Shown here: piece by piece, positions 25,373 through 34,081 of the stretch | How the letters are laid out: the number at the start of each line of letters is the position of its first letter | Numbering within the stretch: position 1 is the first letter of the stretch | NCBI GenBank assembly: GCA_900470965.1 | Contig: UCCS01000113.1 | Span: 1-51,434 of the forward strand | Length of the DNA: 51,434 bases | Reading direction: 5' to 3' | Origin: Hyphomicrobiales bacterium | GTDB lineage: Bacteria; Pseudomonadota; Alphaproteobacteria; Rhizobiales; Rhizobiaceae | Made by a program: the position numbers and the translations under genes | The notes under the pieces: model-generated | Databases searched by the model: none | What the model saw: the letters and a program-made list of their open reading frames with translations, nothing else | Told to the model about the DNA's origin: nothing

Positions 25373-26047
25373 ATGACATTTGCAGAGCATCTGAAATCGC
25401 TGGGGATTTCCGGAATCCGCGTCTTCGGCGACAGCATCACCGCCGGGTTCAACGCTAGCCAGCCGCATCTGGCCTGGCCGGCGCTCTTCCCAGCTGAGCT
25501 CGACGCCTTACCGCTTTACAATCACGCAATCCCTGGGACGGTGCTGCAGGCCTCACCGCTTGCCGATGGCAAAGCGCGAGCAGACAACGGCGTCAGCCGA
25601 TTTGCCGGGGCGCTGCTCGATGCCCCGCATCGCGACGCGATCCTCATCCTCTACGGCTATAACGACGCCCGCTATACGGCCGCGCCCGACAGCATGAACG
25701 CGAAGAGCTTCCGTCGTGATTATGCGAATATGCTGGAGAAACTGATCGAGGCAGGCCATGCGGAAAGGCTTGCGATCGGCAGCCCGCCCCATATTCCCGA
25801 TCGAGGTTTTTCGGTAGGAAGCACTGGCTTCACCGGACAGACACGTCAGGGCTTTGAAGTCTATGTCCAAACCGTGCGAGAACTGGCGCAAAATTTTCGC
25901 ATCTTCTACGCGCCTGTCTATGAACGAATGAAAGCATATGGCGATGGCGCACTGGCCTCGCCTGATTTCACACACCCCAACGATGCCGGTCATCGCGTCA
26001 TCTGCGAGGCATTTAGAGATGCCGTTGTTCATGAGAAACCGGTCTAG
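25373..26047 (+). CDS. SGNH/GDSL-family esterase or lipase-like hydrolase
   Basis: 224 residues. The nucleophile block is FGDSITAG (Ser21), block III is GYND (95-98) and the Asp/His pair is in DFTHPNDAGH (Asp198, His201). A small oxyanion Gly is likely in NHAIPG. The protein starts without a signal peptide, so it is cytoplasmic and may remove acyl groups such as acetyl from an imported sugar. It is divergent from the LacI-led operon and close to its operators, which suggests joint control. The ribosome site before ATG 25373 is weak. Confidence 0.88.
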   Translation: MTFAEHLKSLGISGIRVFGDSITAGFNASQPHLAWPALFPAELDALPLYNHAIPGTVLQASPLADGKARADNGVSRFAGALLDAPHRDAILILYGYNDARYTAAPDSMNAKSFRRDYANMLEKLIEAGHAERLAIGSPPHIPDRGFSVGSTGFTGQTRQGFEVYVQTVRELAQNFRIFYAPVYERMKAYGDGALASPDFTHPNDAGHRVICEAFRDAVVHEKPV

Positions 26048-26227
26048 GCCTCTCAATAGATCGGGGCGACTTTGGGTCGGGCGCGACACCGCGGAGACCG
26101 GCGAGAAGATTTCGTCCGCAGGGGAGATTCTAACGGCGAAAAGGACTTGATAGACCCGGCCCTACCGCGACCGCAGCCATCGCCTGAAGCTGAGGTTGAT
26201 CGTGATGACGACGCTGATGCGCTCGCA

Positions 26228-26250
26228 GCGGCCGGCGGATAGCCGGCCGC
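26228..26250. terminator. Stem-loop between the esterase and rpiB-like genes
   Basis: GCGGCCGGC and GCCGGCCGC form a perfect 9-bp stem with a 5-base loop. It sits 14 bases after the rpiB-like stop (minus strand) and about 180 bases after the esterase stop (plus strand), between convergent genes. It has no clear U tract on either side, so it may be a Rho-assisted or processing hairpin. The remainder of 26048-26263 shows nothing recognisable. Confidence 0.45.
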
Positions 26251-26263
26251 TTGCGTGACGCTC

Positions 26264-26719
26264 TCAACGCGCGCTGTATTTTGCGTCGAGCTCATCGATC
26301 GCGGAGACATTGCCGGCCGAACGACCGTTCTGGTCGAATGTCTGAGCGAGAAATGCGTCGGCGATCGACTTTGCGAGCTCAGGTCCAATGACGCGCGCGC
26401 CCATCGTGATGATCTGCGCGTTGTTGGAAAGAGCAGCACGCTCGGCCGAATAGGTGTCGTGCGTCAGAGCAGCACGGATGCCAGGCACTTTATTGGCCGA
26501 GATGCAGACGCCGATGCCGGTGCCACAAACCAGGATAGCCTTGTCATAGGTGCCATCGATCACGCCCGAGGCAACGCGATCCGAAAGGTTGGCATAGAAC
26601 GGGTCGAGCCCGTCGTTGATGCGTGACACTTCATGAACGTCGAACCGATCCTTGAGGTGTTCGGCGAGCACCTTGGCGAGGCCTTCGCCGGCGCTGTCTC
26701 CAGCAATTGCAAGCTTCAT
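26264..26719 (-). CDS. eryI: RpiB-type sugar-phosphate isomerase, probable D-erythrose-4-phosphate isomerase
   Basis: 151 residues of the RpiB/LacAB isomerase family. GDSAGEGLAKVL at the N-terminus, the catalytic Cys65 in LVCGTGIGVCISANK, and HDTYSAERAALSNNAQI are all conserved. In Brucella the equivalent protein (EryI, RpiB) turns D-erythrulose 4-phosphate into D-erythrose 4-phosphate, the last step of erythritol catabolism. The start could be either ATG of an ATGATG pair (26722 or 26719); the first overlaps the upstream stop as ATGA, and GGAG lies just before. It is the third gene of the DeoR-tpi-rpiB operon beside eryABCD. Confidence 0.9.
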   Translation of the reverse strand: MKLAIAGDSAGEGLAKVLAEHLKDRFDVHEVSRINDGLDPFYANLSDRVASGVIDGTYDKAILVCGTGIGVCISANKVPGIRAALTHDTYSAERAALSNNAQIITMGARVIGPELAKSIADAFLAQTFDQNGRSAGNVSAIDELDAKYSAR

Positions 26720-27501
26720 CATCTTTCTCCTTGGAGTTTGGCGGCGCATTTCGAAAGGATGTCGAGATAGCCCTCGACGTTCCAAGCGGAACGGCCGATG
26801 AAGAGCCCGTCGATATGCGGGCTCGAAATCAGTTCCTCGCAGTTCTGTGGATTGACCGACCCGCCGTAGAGGCAGGGGATTTTCCGCCCGAGCGCTGCTT
26901 CGGCGACGGCGATGATCTCGGCCTGGCGTGCATCGGCATAATCCGCCGTTGCCGGAATGCCTTTTTCGCCGATCGCCCATACAGGCTCATAGGCAAGGAG
27001 GATTTCCGCCGATTTCTGCTCGTCGGAAAGCTTCGAAAGCGCCCCATGCACCTGGACCGCAAGGATTTCCGCGGCTTTTCCGCTCTCCCGGTCGGCAAGG
27101 GTTTCGCCGATGCAGATAAGCGGGATCAGGCCATAGCGAACCGCCGCCTCCGTCTTCAGCCCGACCGTCTCATCCGTCTCCCCGAAGAACTCGCGCCGCT
27201 CGGAATGCCCAAGCTCGACGATATCGAGATCGCAATCCTTCAGCATCAAGGGGGAGATTTCACCCGTCCAGGCGCCCTGATCCGCCCAATGCATGTTCTG
27301 CGCACCGACCTTGACGGAGGTCTTTGCAAGCATGCGCTTGACCTCCCGCACGGCTGTAAACGGCGGGATCACGAAGCGCTGGATGACAGGGTCGCGCGCA
27401 GCGTCAGCCGCCGCGAGGCCGCGGGCGAAATGCTCGGCCTCCGCGAGCGTCTTGTTCATCTTCCAGCTGGTGCCAATCCAGAAGCGCGGTTTCTCCGTCA
27501 T
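26719..27501 (-). CDS. eryH: Triose-phosphate-isomerase-like protein, probable L-erythrulose-1-phosphate isomerase
   Basis: 260 residues, full length for TpiA. The catalytic residues of the family are kept: Lys14 in TSWKMNK, His99 in ELGHSERR and Glu172 in AYEPVWAIG; phosphate loop GGSVNPQN is also seen. In Brucella the erythritol-linked paralogue (EryH, TpiA2) interconverts L-erythrulose 1-phosphate and D-erythrulose 4-phosphate, and gene context here supports that role over glycolytic TpiA. Its start overlaps the DeoR stop by ATGA and its end overlaps the rpiB-like gene. Confidence 0.9.
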   Translation of the reverse strand: MTEKPRFWIGTSWKMNKTLAEAEHFARGLAAADAARDPVIQRFVIPPFTAVREVKRMLAKTSVKVGAQNMHWADQGAWTGEISPLMLKDCDLDIVELGHSERREFFGETDETVGLKTEAAVRYGLIPLICIGETLADRESGKAAEILAVQVHGALSKLSDEQKSAEILLAYEPVWAIGEKGIPATADYADARQAEIIAVAEAALGRKIPCLYGGSVNPQNCEELISSPHIDGLFIGRSAWNVEGYLDILSKCAAKLQGER

Positions 27502-28274
27502 GCCTGATCCTGTGCTGGAGCGATGGTGAGCTTGATGCCCGCCCGATCGAATTCGTTGAGAACAGCGGCCGTCGGTGCGCTATCGGTGATAATAGTGTCG
27601 AAATCAGCAAGGTCCGCCATGACATGCAACGCCGTGTGGCCGATGCGCTGGTGGTTGACCAGGAGGCAGCTTCTGGCCGAAGACGAGATCATCGCTCGCT
27701 TGGCGCGAACGACATTGTCGTCCATGTGATAGGCGAGCCTGCCGCTGACCGCCGGCGTCGAAATGAAAGCGATATCCGCCCTCAGGCGTGACAGCGCTTC
27801 TTCTGTCACGACGCCGAGATAGGCGTTGAATTTCGCGGAATAGATGCCTCCGAGCGCAATCAGTGCTATGCCGTTTTCACCCTTCAACCGCTCCATGATC
27901 GCTGCGTTGTTGGTAATCACCGTCAACGGCCGCTTACGCAGCAGCATCTCGCCGAGTACCGCGGCCATCGAGCCGTCATTGACCATGACCGTCATGCCAG
28001 GTTCGACCAGGGCCAGCGCTTCCTGCGCCATCGCAACCTTGGCTTCGCCGCCCTGACGTTCACGAATGCGAAAATCGCTCTCGAATTGCGTTCCGGCATC
28101 GATCGTCGCGCCACCGCGCACCTTACGCAGCACACCTGCCTGTTCGAGGTCGTCGAGATCGCGGTGAATGGTCATCTTGGAGACGGAAAACCGTTCGGCA
28201 AGATCGTCCACTTCGACGGTCTTGCCCTCAACGAGCAGATTGACGATCAGCTGCTGGCGCTCTTCCCGTTTCAT
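27498..28274 (-). CDS. DeoR-family transcriptional regulator of the erythritol locus
   Basis: 258 residues from ATG 28274. The N-terminal DeoR helix-turn-helix (about residues 20-55, VDDLAERFSVSKMTIHRDLDDLEQAGVLRKVRGGA) is followed by the sugar-phosphate-sensing domain with TVMVNDGSMAAVLGEML, LTVITNNAAIM and ADIAFISTPAV. It heads the operon with the tpi-like and rpiB-like genes, linked by an ATGA overlap. The 96-base gap upstream contains a 17-base palindrome that is a good operator candidate. The effector is probably a tetrose or tetrulose phosphate (inference). Confidence 0.92.
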   Translation of the reverse strand: MKREERQQLIVNLLVEGKTVEVDDLAERFSVSKMTIHRDLDDLEQAGVLRKVRGGATIDAGTQFESDFRIRERQGGEAKVAMAQEALALVEPGMTVMVNDGSMAAVLGEMLLRKRPLTVITNNAAIMERLKGENGIALIALGGIYSAKFNAYLGVVTEEALSRLRADIAFISTPAVSGRLAYHMDDNVVRAKRAMISSSARSCLLVNHQRIGHTALHVMADLADFDTIITDSAPTAAVLNEFDRAGIKLTIAPAQDQA

Positions 28275-28302
28275 ACGTCTCAATCCCAGTTCAATAACAA
28301 TA

Positions 28303-28319
28303 TAACATCTAAAATGTTA
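28303..28319. promoter_or_regulatory. Putative DeoR operator
   Basis: TAACATCTAAAATGTTA: perfect 6-base arms (TAACAT/ATGTTA) around a 5-base core, 29 bases upstream of the DeoR start, in an AT-rich stretch between that gene and eryD. AT-rich TGTTA-type palindromes of this length are typical for the family. Confidence 0.6.
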
Positions 28320-28370
28320 ATTTCAACACTATGCAGTGTGATTATGCGCTGAGACATGTGGCAGAAATCA

Positions 28371-29306
28371 TCAATCCAGGAGCGCACGCGCGGTCCGTTC
28401 ATCAGTAACGAGCCCGTGAAGACGGCGGCTGCGCAGGATGGCCCGTATCGCGGCCACCTTGGCCTGTCCGCCCGCGAGGGCCACGAGGCGCTCCTTCGTC
28501 GTCGTCGGAAAGGAGGCCGAAAGCGTGCGACCGGTCAGAGCCGTATCGAGGATCTGGCCATCCGCATTGAAAAAGTGGCCGAGGATTTCGCCGACGCCAC
28601 CGGCGGCGGCGATGTCCTCGATCTCACCCGGCTCGACCAGGCCGGAGAGCACCAGCTGGGCCTCGGCGTCCACTGTCCCCAAGCCGACGAGCTTCAGGTC
28701 GGCGTCATTGGCGAGATCGAACACTTCCTTGACGCCGCGTTGCGCCCTGAGCACCTCCCGATCCTCGGCAGTGTTGGCGAAGAAGGGAACGGGCATGACA
28801 TAGGCATGTGTGCCCGTCTTTTCCGCGATACGGTGCATGACGTCATAGGGATTGGCGCCGTAGTTTCGCGTGAGGCCGCCAAGCAGGGAAACGAAGCGCA
28901 TATGCTTGGCATTCGTCCGCGGCATATATTGAACGGCAGCCGAGAGCGTACGGCCGTGGCCAAGGCCAATAACCGAGTGGTTACCGTGTTCGATCTCGCG
29001 CTTCAGATAGCCAGCTCCCGCATGACCGAGCGCGCGCAGCGGCAGGCCCTCTTCGCCAAGATCGGGCGCGACCTCGCAATATTGCAATCCGAAGCGCTCC
29101 GCGAGCCGCGTCTCCAGTTCGACGCATTCAACGATATCGCCGTCGATCGTGACCTTGACGACGCCATCGGCAACAGCCCGCGCAATCAGTCGATGCGCCT
29201 TGACCGAGGGAATGCCAAGGCGCCGGGCAACGTCAGACTGCGTCAGTCCGCCGGCGTAATGAAGCCAGGCGGCCCGCACGGCAAGCGTATCATCGGCATC
29301 CGTCAT
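28371..29306 (-). CDS. eryD: Erythritol catabolism regulator EryD (SorC family)
   Basis: 311 residues. The N-terminus with DDTLAVRAAWLHYAGGLTQSDVARRLGIPSVKAHRLIARA carries the SorC-type helix-turn-helix (about 20-45). The C-terminal sugar-binding domain shows VIGLGHGRTLSAAV, VSLLGGLTRN, KLVGLGTVD and the closing ALAGGQAKVAAIRAILR. EryD in Brucella and Rhizobium represses the ery genes and is relieved by erythritol. Position after eryC (68-base gap) in the order eryA-B-C-D supports the name. ATG 29306 follows AAGGA at 8 bases. Confidence 0.92.
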   Translation of the reverse strand: MTDADDTLAVRAAWLHYAGGLTQSDVARRLGIPSVKAHRLIARAVADGVVKVTIDGDIVECVELETRLAERFGLQYCEVAPDLGEEGLPLRALGHAGAGYLKREIEHGNHSVIGLGHGRTLSAAVQYMPRTNAKHMRFVSLLGGLTRNYGANPYDVMHRIAEKTGTHAYVMPVPFFANTAEDREVLRAQRGVKEVFDLANDADLKLVGLGTVDAEAQLVLSGLVEPGEIEDIAAAGGVGEILGHFFNADGQILDTALTGRTLSASFPTTTKERLVALAGGQAKVAAIRAILRSRRLHGLVTDERTARALLD

Positions 29307-29374
29307 CGCCGCATCCTTCCCATTCTTCGACGGCTATGCCGCCTGATAACGACCAGCCTTTGTAAATCGCCGGA

Positions 29375-30307
29375 TCATATCTTCAAGTCTGCGGCGCCGG
29401 TGTCGATATACGGCGCCCAGAAGGCGACGCTTTCGGCAATCTGCGCGATAACCTCGCGATCGTTCGGCTCACGTTCCTTGAAGGAAAGTTCGAGGCAGAT
29501 CTCATTCTCATCGGCGCCGCCTGCCGCGAAAGCTTCCAACAGCGGAGCGGGTTGAATTCGGCCCTTGGCATTGAATTCCGCTGTGAACGGCCGGTGGCCG
29601 CCCTTGTCCATCAGGCTCTGCTTGATATGGATGATCGGCGACTGCTTCGGTACGGCCCGCGCCCAGGCATAGGGGTCGTAGTCGTCGGGATTGGCGGACG
29701 TGACGTCGCCATGGTCGATATCCGCCATCATCCACATCGGCACCGCCATATCGGCGGCAGTCAGTCGTGCCTGCAACGCAAGGCAGGATTCGATCGTGTC
29801 GCCGAATTCGCGGCCGATGCTCATTGGCTCCCAGAAGACATAGGAAAGACCAGCGGCCCTGGCATGCTCTGCGACTTCGCACCAGCAGTCGATAGCGATC
29901 TTGATCAATTCCTCGCGCCGGCTTGCATCGTCGAAGTCCTTGTAGGTGAAGATCGCAAATTGCGTGCCGACGGAATGCCCGCCGAGATCAGCGGTAATGT
30001 CGGCGAAGGTCTTGAACCAATCCACGTAATAGCGGCGGACCTCGGCATCCGGGTGCCCGAAATGGTTCAGCCGTCCATAAGGTCCAGTCATGCCCGAGGT
30101 AACGCGAACGCCGGTGCGCTCCAACGCTGCTTTCATCTGGCGGGTCAGACGGCGGATGACCGGGGCCTGCCAGCTCGGATTGATGAATTCATGCGTCAGC
30201 TGGAGGTCGCGGATGCGCAGGTCCCGAGCCACCGTCTCGATCAGGTCGTCCGGGTCGGCAAAACGGTTCACCAGCGGATTGGTGTTCAGCGAAAGCGAAA
30301 GCGGCAT
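29375..30307 (-). CDS. eryC: Erythrulose-1-phosphate 3-epimerase EryC
   Basis: 310 residues, a xylose-isomerase-like TIM barrel. The N-terminus MPLSLSLNTNPLVNRFADP and YVFWEPMSIGREFGDTIE, MMADIDHGD and CLELSFKERE are typical of EryC; Glu and His/Asp residues in these blocks are likely metal ligands. In Brucella this protein, once thought a dehydrogenase, epimerises D-erythrulose 1-phosphate to L-erythrulose 1-phosphate. ATG 30307 is chosen because GAGGAGG lies 7 bases upstream; a longer frame would overlap the eryB stop. It lies 10 bases after eryB. Confidence 0.92.
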   Translation of the reverse strand: MPLSLSLNTNPLVNRFADPDDLIETVARDLRIRDLQLTHEFINPSWQAPVIRRLTRQMKAALERTGVRVTSGMTGPYGRLNHFGHPDAEVRRYYVDWFKTFADITADLGGHSVGTQFAIFTYKDFDDASRREELIKIAIDCWCEVAEHARAAGLSYVFWEPMSIGREFGDTIESCLALQARLTAADMAVPMWMMADIDHGDVTSANPDDYDPYAWARAVPKQSPIIHIKQSLMDKGGHRPFTAEFNAKGRIQPAPLLEAFAAGGADENEICLELSFKEREPNDREVIAQIAESVAFWAPYIDTGAADLKI

Positions 30308-30317
30308 CAAGGCCTCC

Positions 30318-31829
30318 TCAGGCGGCGGCAAGATGGGATGAAGCAAACCAGTCGGCAAAGGCTGCCCGCTCTGCCTCGCTCAGATGCAGGTAGTGCTTGG
30401 TGCGGCGATAGAGGATGTCCTCGGCCGTCTCCGCCCATTCGGTGGCGGCGAGATAACGGGCTTCAGCCTCGTAAAGCTGCCCGCCGAAATAGCGCCCGAG
30501 GCCTTGCAGGTCCGTTGCCGCGGCCACCAGGTTCTTCGTGCGCGTGCCATAGAGACGGCCATAGTGATGGACGAGTTTTCGCGGCATCCACGGATAGGTG
30601 TCACGCAGGCTGTTGGCGAAGGTCTCGTAGTCGGCATTGGGCATCTCCCCACCCGGCAGCGGCGCCTTTTCCGTCCAAGCGCCGCCCATGTTCGGGAAAA
30701 CGTGTTTGAGGCGCTGCATGCCACGTTCGGCAAGCTCTCTGAATGTCGTAATCTTGCCGCCGAAGACATTGAGAAGCGGCGCTCCCCCGGTCTCGTCAAG
30801 ATCGAACACGTAGTCGCGAGTCACCGCCGAAGGATTGCCCTTGCCGTCGTCAAACAGCGGGCGCACGCCGGCGAAGCTGTGCAGCACATCCTGACGGCGC
30901 AGCTTCTCCTTGAAATATCGGTTCACCGCCTTCAGCAGATAGTCGATTTCCGCCTCGTCGGCCGCCACATCCTCAGCCCGGCCTTCATAGGCGATGTCCG
31001 TCGTGCCGATCAGCGCCTTGTCGCCCTCATAAGGGTTGATGAAGATGACGCGTTTGTCGTGGTTTTGAACCAGATAAGCATTGGAGCCAGCCCAGAATTT
31101 CGGCACGATGATGTGGCTGCCCTTGACCAGACGCACATTGCGGCTGGAATTGGAGCCGGCGACGCGGTTGATGATGTCGGTGACCCACGGGCCGGCGCAA
31201 TTGACGAGACATTTGGCACGGAAGGTCCGCGTCTCGCCGCTCGTGCTGCTTTTTGTCGTGATCGTCCATTGGCCGTTTTCCCGGCGCGCCGACACCGCCG
31301 GCGAGCGGGTAAGCACCAGGGCACCCTTCTCAGCCGCGCTCACCGCATTCAAGGTGACGAGGCGGGCATCATCCACCCAGCAATCCGAATATTCGAAACC
31401 GCGGGTATATTGATCGAGTATGGGCGTACCTTCGGGATCACGCAGCAGATTGAGCGTGCGGGTGCCAGGCAACTTCTTGCGACCTCCGAGATGATCGTAA
31501 AGGAAGAGGCCGAGCCGGACGAGCCAGGCGGGGCGATCCTCGGGACTGTGCGGCAGCACGAAACGCATCGGCCAGATGATATGCGGGGCCGCGTTGAGCA
31601 GCACCTCGCGTTCGATCAGCGCCTCCCGCACTAGGCGGAATTCGTAATATTCCAGATAGCGAAGGCCGCCATGCACGAGCTTGCCCGAGCGGGAGGAGGT
31701 GCCCTGAGCCAGGTCGTCCTTTTCGCATAAGGCGACTTTCAAGCCGCGCCCGGCGGCGTCGCGCGCAATTCCCGCGCCGTTGATACCGCCGCCGATGACG
31801 AAAAGATCCAGGATTTGGGGTTCGGTCAT
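30318..31829 (-). CDS. eryB: D-erythritol 1-phosphate dehydrogenase EryB (GlpD-like flavoprotein)
   Basis: 503 residues, homologous to aerobic glycerol-3-phosphate dehydrogenase. It has the FAD motif FVIGGGINGAGIARDAAGRG (glycines near 13-18), the GTSSRSGKLVHGGLRYLE block, NCAGPWVTDI and FAGVRPLFDD. It oxidises the erythritol phosphate at the inner face of the membrane, passing electrons to the quinone pool as GlpD does (family knowledge). ATG 31829 follows GGGAG at 7 bases. The order eryA-eryB-eryC identifies it. Confidence 0.93.
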   Translation of the reverse strand: MTEPQILDLFVIGGGINGAGIARDAAGRGLKVALCEKDDLAQGTSSRSGKLVHGGLRYLEYYEFRLVREALIEREVLLNAAPHIIWPMRFVLPHSPEDRPAWLVRLGLFLYDHLGGRKKLPGTRTLNLLRDPEGTPILDQYTRGFEYSDCWVDDARLVTLNAVSAAEKGALVLTRSPAVSARRENGQWTITTKSSTSGETRTFRAKCLVNCAGPWVTDIINRVAGSNSSRNVRLVKGSHIIVPKFWAGSNAYLVQNHDKRVIFINPYEGDKALIGTTDIAYEGRAEDVAADEAEIDYLLKAVNRYFKEKLRRQDVLHSFAGVRPLFDDGKGNPSAVTRDYVFDLDETGGAPLLNVFGGKITTFRELAERGMQRLKHVFPNMGGAWTEKAPLPGGEMPNADYETFANSLRDTYPWMPRKLVHHYGRLYGTRTKNLVAAATDLQGLGRYFGGQLYEAEARYLAATEWAETAEDILYRRTKHYLHLSEAERAAFADWFASSHLAAA

Positions 31830-31864
31830 GTCATGCTCCCTCGGATGCCTTTTGCATCAGCGAT

Positions 31865-33436
31865 TCATTTTGCGGGCGACATCGCCGCGGTTCGGGCCAG
31901 TGTTTCCCAGGCGGCGGGCATGGCCTTTCGGATATCGGCATAAGCGGAATAAAGCAGATCGAAGCGGGCGGCTTCCTCGCCGATCGGCTCCTCGGCTTCG
32001 CCGAGCAGCGGCGTGACCCAGTCGGCGATGCACTCGTCCATTGTCTTGTAGGCGCCGATCGCCACAGCAGCCATCATGGCGGCGCCAGCCGCTCCGGTCT
32101 CTTCACGGCGGGACAGGCGGATCGGCGCCTTGAGTGACGCGGTCAGGGAGCGTCGCAGCGCGCTAGAACGCACGGCGCCGCCGGTGACGCGCAACTCTTC
32201 CGGCATATCGCCCATGGCGGCGTAACAATCGCGCGTCGCCAGCGCCAGACCTTCGACAACCGCGCGAATGAGGTCTGGAAACCCGTGGCGAACCGAAAGA
32301 CCAGAAAAGCCTGCCCGGGCCTGCGCATTGACGAAGGGACCACGCTCTCCCGCCTCGGAAATATAGGGATGATAGACGACCGATCCGGGCTGGCTTTCGA
32401 AAAACCAGCGGTCAATCCTGGCGACGAGCTCGGCGTGGGTGACAGGCTTTCCGGCCTCCGCCATCAGATAAGCGGCCATCTCCAGCAGCCAGTCGATATT
32501 GATCGTCGCACCCATATTGGTCTGCACCTGGGTAACGGTACCCGGGATCGGCAGGGCGATGACGTATCCAGTGCCCTCGCGGTTGAGATGAACGTCGGCC
32601 ACCGGCTTTGCGCGCAGATGCACGCCAGTCGAACCGATCGTCGAACAGGCTGCGTTGCGCCCACCGCTGCGAACACCGGCGCCGAGCGCCGTCATCACCA
32701 TGTCGACATAACCGAGGCTGACCGGCGTGCCGGCCAGCAGGCCGCAGGCCCGCGCCGCTTCCGCCGTCAGCGGATGGCTGATTTCTGTTCCATCGACAAT
32801 ATCGGGCAGAAGCGCGCGGCGATGCGTCAACCCGAGCGCGTCGATGGCAACAGGCGAATATCGCCGCGTCCTGAAATCACCGAAGGTGAAGCTTGCCTCC
32901 GAAGGGTCGGTCGCCCGCACACCGGTAAAATTGAGGTAGAGCCAGTCCTTGCAGTGCAGCGCCGTTTCCGCCCGGTCCAGAAGCTCCGGCGCCACCCGAT
33001 CCATATGAGCGAGCTGCGCGCCCTGCTGGCAGGTATTCAGTCCCGTGCCCGTCTGCTCGAAACGCGCCCTGTCTGTTTGCTGGCCGGCAAGTGACACCAC
33101 GGTCGGCGCGGCACGCGCGTCGAGCCAGAGCCAGGCATCGGCGACAGGCAGATTGCCGGAACCCACCAACCATGTTCCGTCCCCCTGCCCCGTCACCGCG
33201 ATCGCCGCGGTGCGCGATGCAAGATCCTCGACCTTCTCGCCAAGGCCGCAAAGCGCACCGACACAATCCTCCCAGGTCTGAGCGAGCGATTGCGTGGCCG
33301 AACCATCGCTGCCGCTTGAATATTTGTTGCGAACGGATGCGGCCGCGATCTGACGGCCGGAAAGGTCGAAGGCAACCGCCTTGATGACCGATGTTCCCGC
33401 ATCGATACCGATGATGACCTGTTGGCTGACATCCAT
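31865..33436 (-). CDS. eryA: Erythritol kinase EryA (FGGY family)
   Basis: 523 residues. The ATP phosphate-1 loop reads GIDAGTSVIKAVAFD, followed by VTGQGDGTWLV, WLWLDARAAP, CKDWLYLNFTG and, near the C-terminus, LRVTGGAVRSSALRRSL and GAAGAAMMAA, all normal FGGY features. EryA phosphorylates erythritol to D-erythritol 1-phosphate with ATP. It is the first gene of the leftward ery operon, 35 bases before eryB. The ribosome site at ATG 33436 is poor, whereas two short frames with better signals lie upstream (33443-33496 and 33500-33613), so its translation may depend on them. Confidence 0.92.
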   Translation of the reverse strand: MDVSQQVIIGIDAGTSVIKAVAFDLSGRQIAAASVRNKYSSGSDGSATQSLAQTWEDCVGALCGLGEKVEDLASRTAAIAVTGQGDGTWLVGSGNLPVADAWLWLDARAAPTVVSLAGQQTDRARFEQTGTGLNTCQQGAQLAHMDRVAPELLDRAETALHCKDWLYLNFTGVRATDPSEASFTFGDFRTRRYSPVAIDALGLTHRRALLPDIVDGTEISHPLTAEAARACGLLAGTPVSLGYVDMVMTALGAGVRSGGRNAACSTIGSTGVHLRAKPVADVHLNREGTGYVIALPIPGTVTQVQTNMGATINIDWLLEMAAYLMAEAGKPVTHAELVARIDRWFFESQPGSVVYHPYISEAGERGPFVNAQARAGFSGLSVRHGFPDLIRAVVEGLALATRDCYAAMGDMPEELRVTGGAVRSSALRRSLTASLKAPIRLSRREETGAAGAAMMAAVAIGAYKTMDECIADWVTPLLGEAEEPIGEEAARFDLLYSAYADIRKAMPAAWETLARTAAMSPAK

Positions 33437-33442
33437 CGCGGA

Positions 33443-33496
33443 TTATCCAGCAATCACGTCGAGCGTCACGAGGGGCAAAACGCGCATCGATTTCAT
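33443..33496 (-). CDS. Possible leader peptide just upstream of eryA
   Basis: A 17-codon frame (MKSMRVLPLVTLDVIAG) whose TAA ends 6 bases before the eryA ATG. It follows the 37-codon frame by only three bases. No strong ribosome site of its own is seen, so it would rely on coupling. No known family. It could be a leader that couples translation into eryA, or chance. Confidence 0.25.
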   Translation of the reverse strand: MKSMRVLPLVTLDVIAG

Positions 33497-33499
33497 GTC

Positions 33500-33613
33500 T
33501 CATATTCTCCCGGTCGGCACCGCCAGCAAAGGGCGCAAGCGACCACACTTCGAATTCACGGGCAAGTCAGCTGGCGCGCAGATCGCGCTCCGAGATCTTG
33601 AGACCCGATCCAT
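33500..33613 (-). CDS. Possible small ORF upstream of eryA with a strong ribosome site
   Basis: A 37-codon frame starting ATG 33613, preceded by GGGAGG at a 7-base spacing, a better signal than that of eryA. The predicted peptide is basic and has two Cys (about residues 12 and 23), and I recognise no family. It ends 63 bases before eryA and lies in its leader. Options are a regulatory upstream ORF, a genuine small protein, or coincidence. Confidence 0.3.
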   Translation of the reverse strand: MDRVSRSRSAICAPADLPVNSKCGRLRPLLAVPTGRI

Positions 33614-33944
33614 TTCAAAACCTCCCATAAGCCTGATCAAAAGATAACACAAAGATATCATTCTTCCAGTAAGATTTTTCTCGCAATGAAATTTTTTTCA
33701 GATAAAATATAAACCAATCTACACAACCAGCGCTGGTGACAGCCTCAGCGATTTGCGGCGACGGCTGCGTGCAAGGAGAACTCGCTCCACGTTATTTATC
33801 CTTTCAAATCAATTATATATCTCAATTTAGTTTGGTGAATGGTCACCTTTTTGGCCGGAGCGCACGCTGAAGTTCAGGTGCCTTCTCGTCGCGTCAAGCA
33901 CACTTTCAATGTTATGTTGTCAGCGCCAATCCACAAAACGCCTG

Positions 33945-33973
33945 TTGACAGACGGACAATTTGATAACATGAT
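33945..33973 (+). promoter_or_regulatory. Candidate promoter of the eryEFG operon
   Basis: Perfect -35 TTGACA (33945-33950), 17-base spacer, then CATGAT (33968-33973, 4 of 6). It is the best plus-strand match in the divergent control region and would give a leader of about 260 bases before the DUF2291 gene. Confidence 0.45.
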
Positions 33974-34081
33974 TTTTGGCATAAACACCATTTACCTATC
34001 ACGCAGGCATCGCTGCTGAGAGGAATTGCGGCCCAGGCGGTTGGAGGAGACAAGCGCCGGTCCGACATGGAGGAGGTTCGG

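Noticed and set aside
26048..26263. Possible gene remnant between the esterase and rpiB-like genes
   Set aside because: No frame with a start signal or recognisable product; only the GC-rich hairpin stands out.
28356..29555. 399-codon plus-strand frame opposite eryD
   Set aside because: It lies over eryD and the eryC end, whose products are recognisable, and its own translation shows no family pattern.
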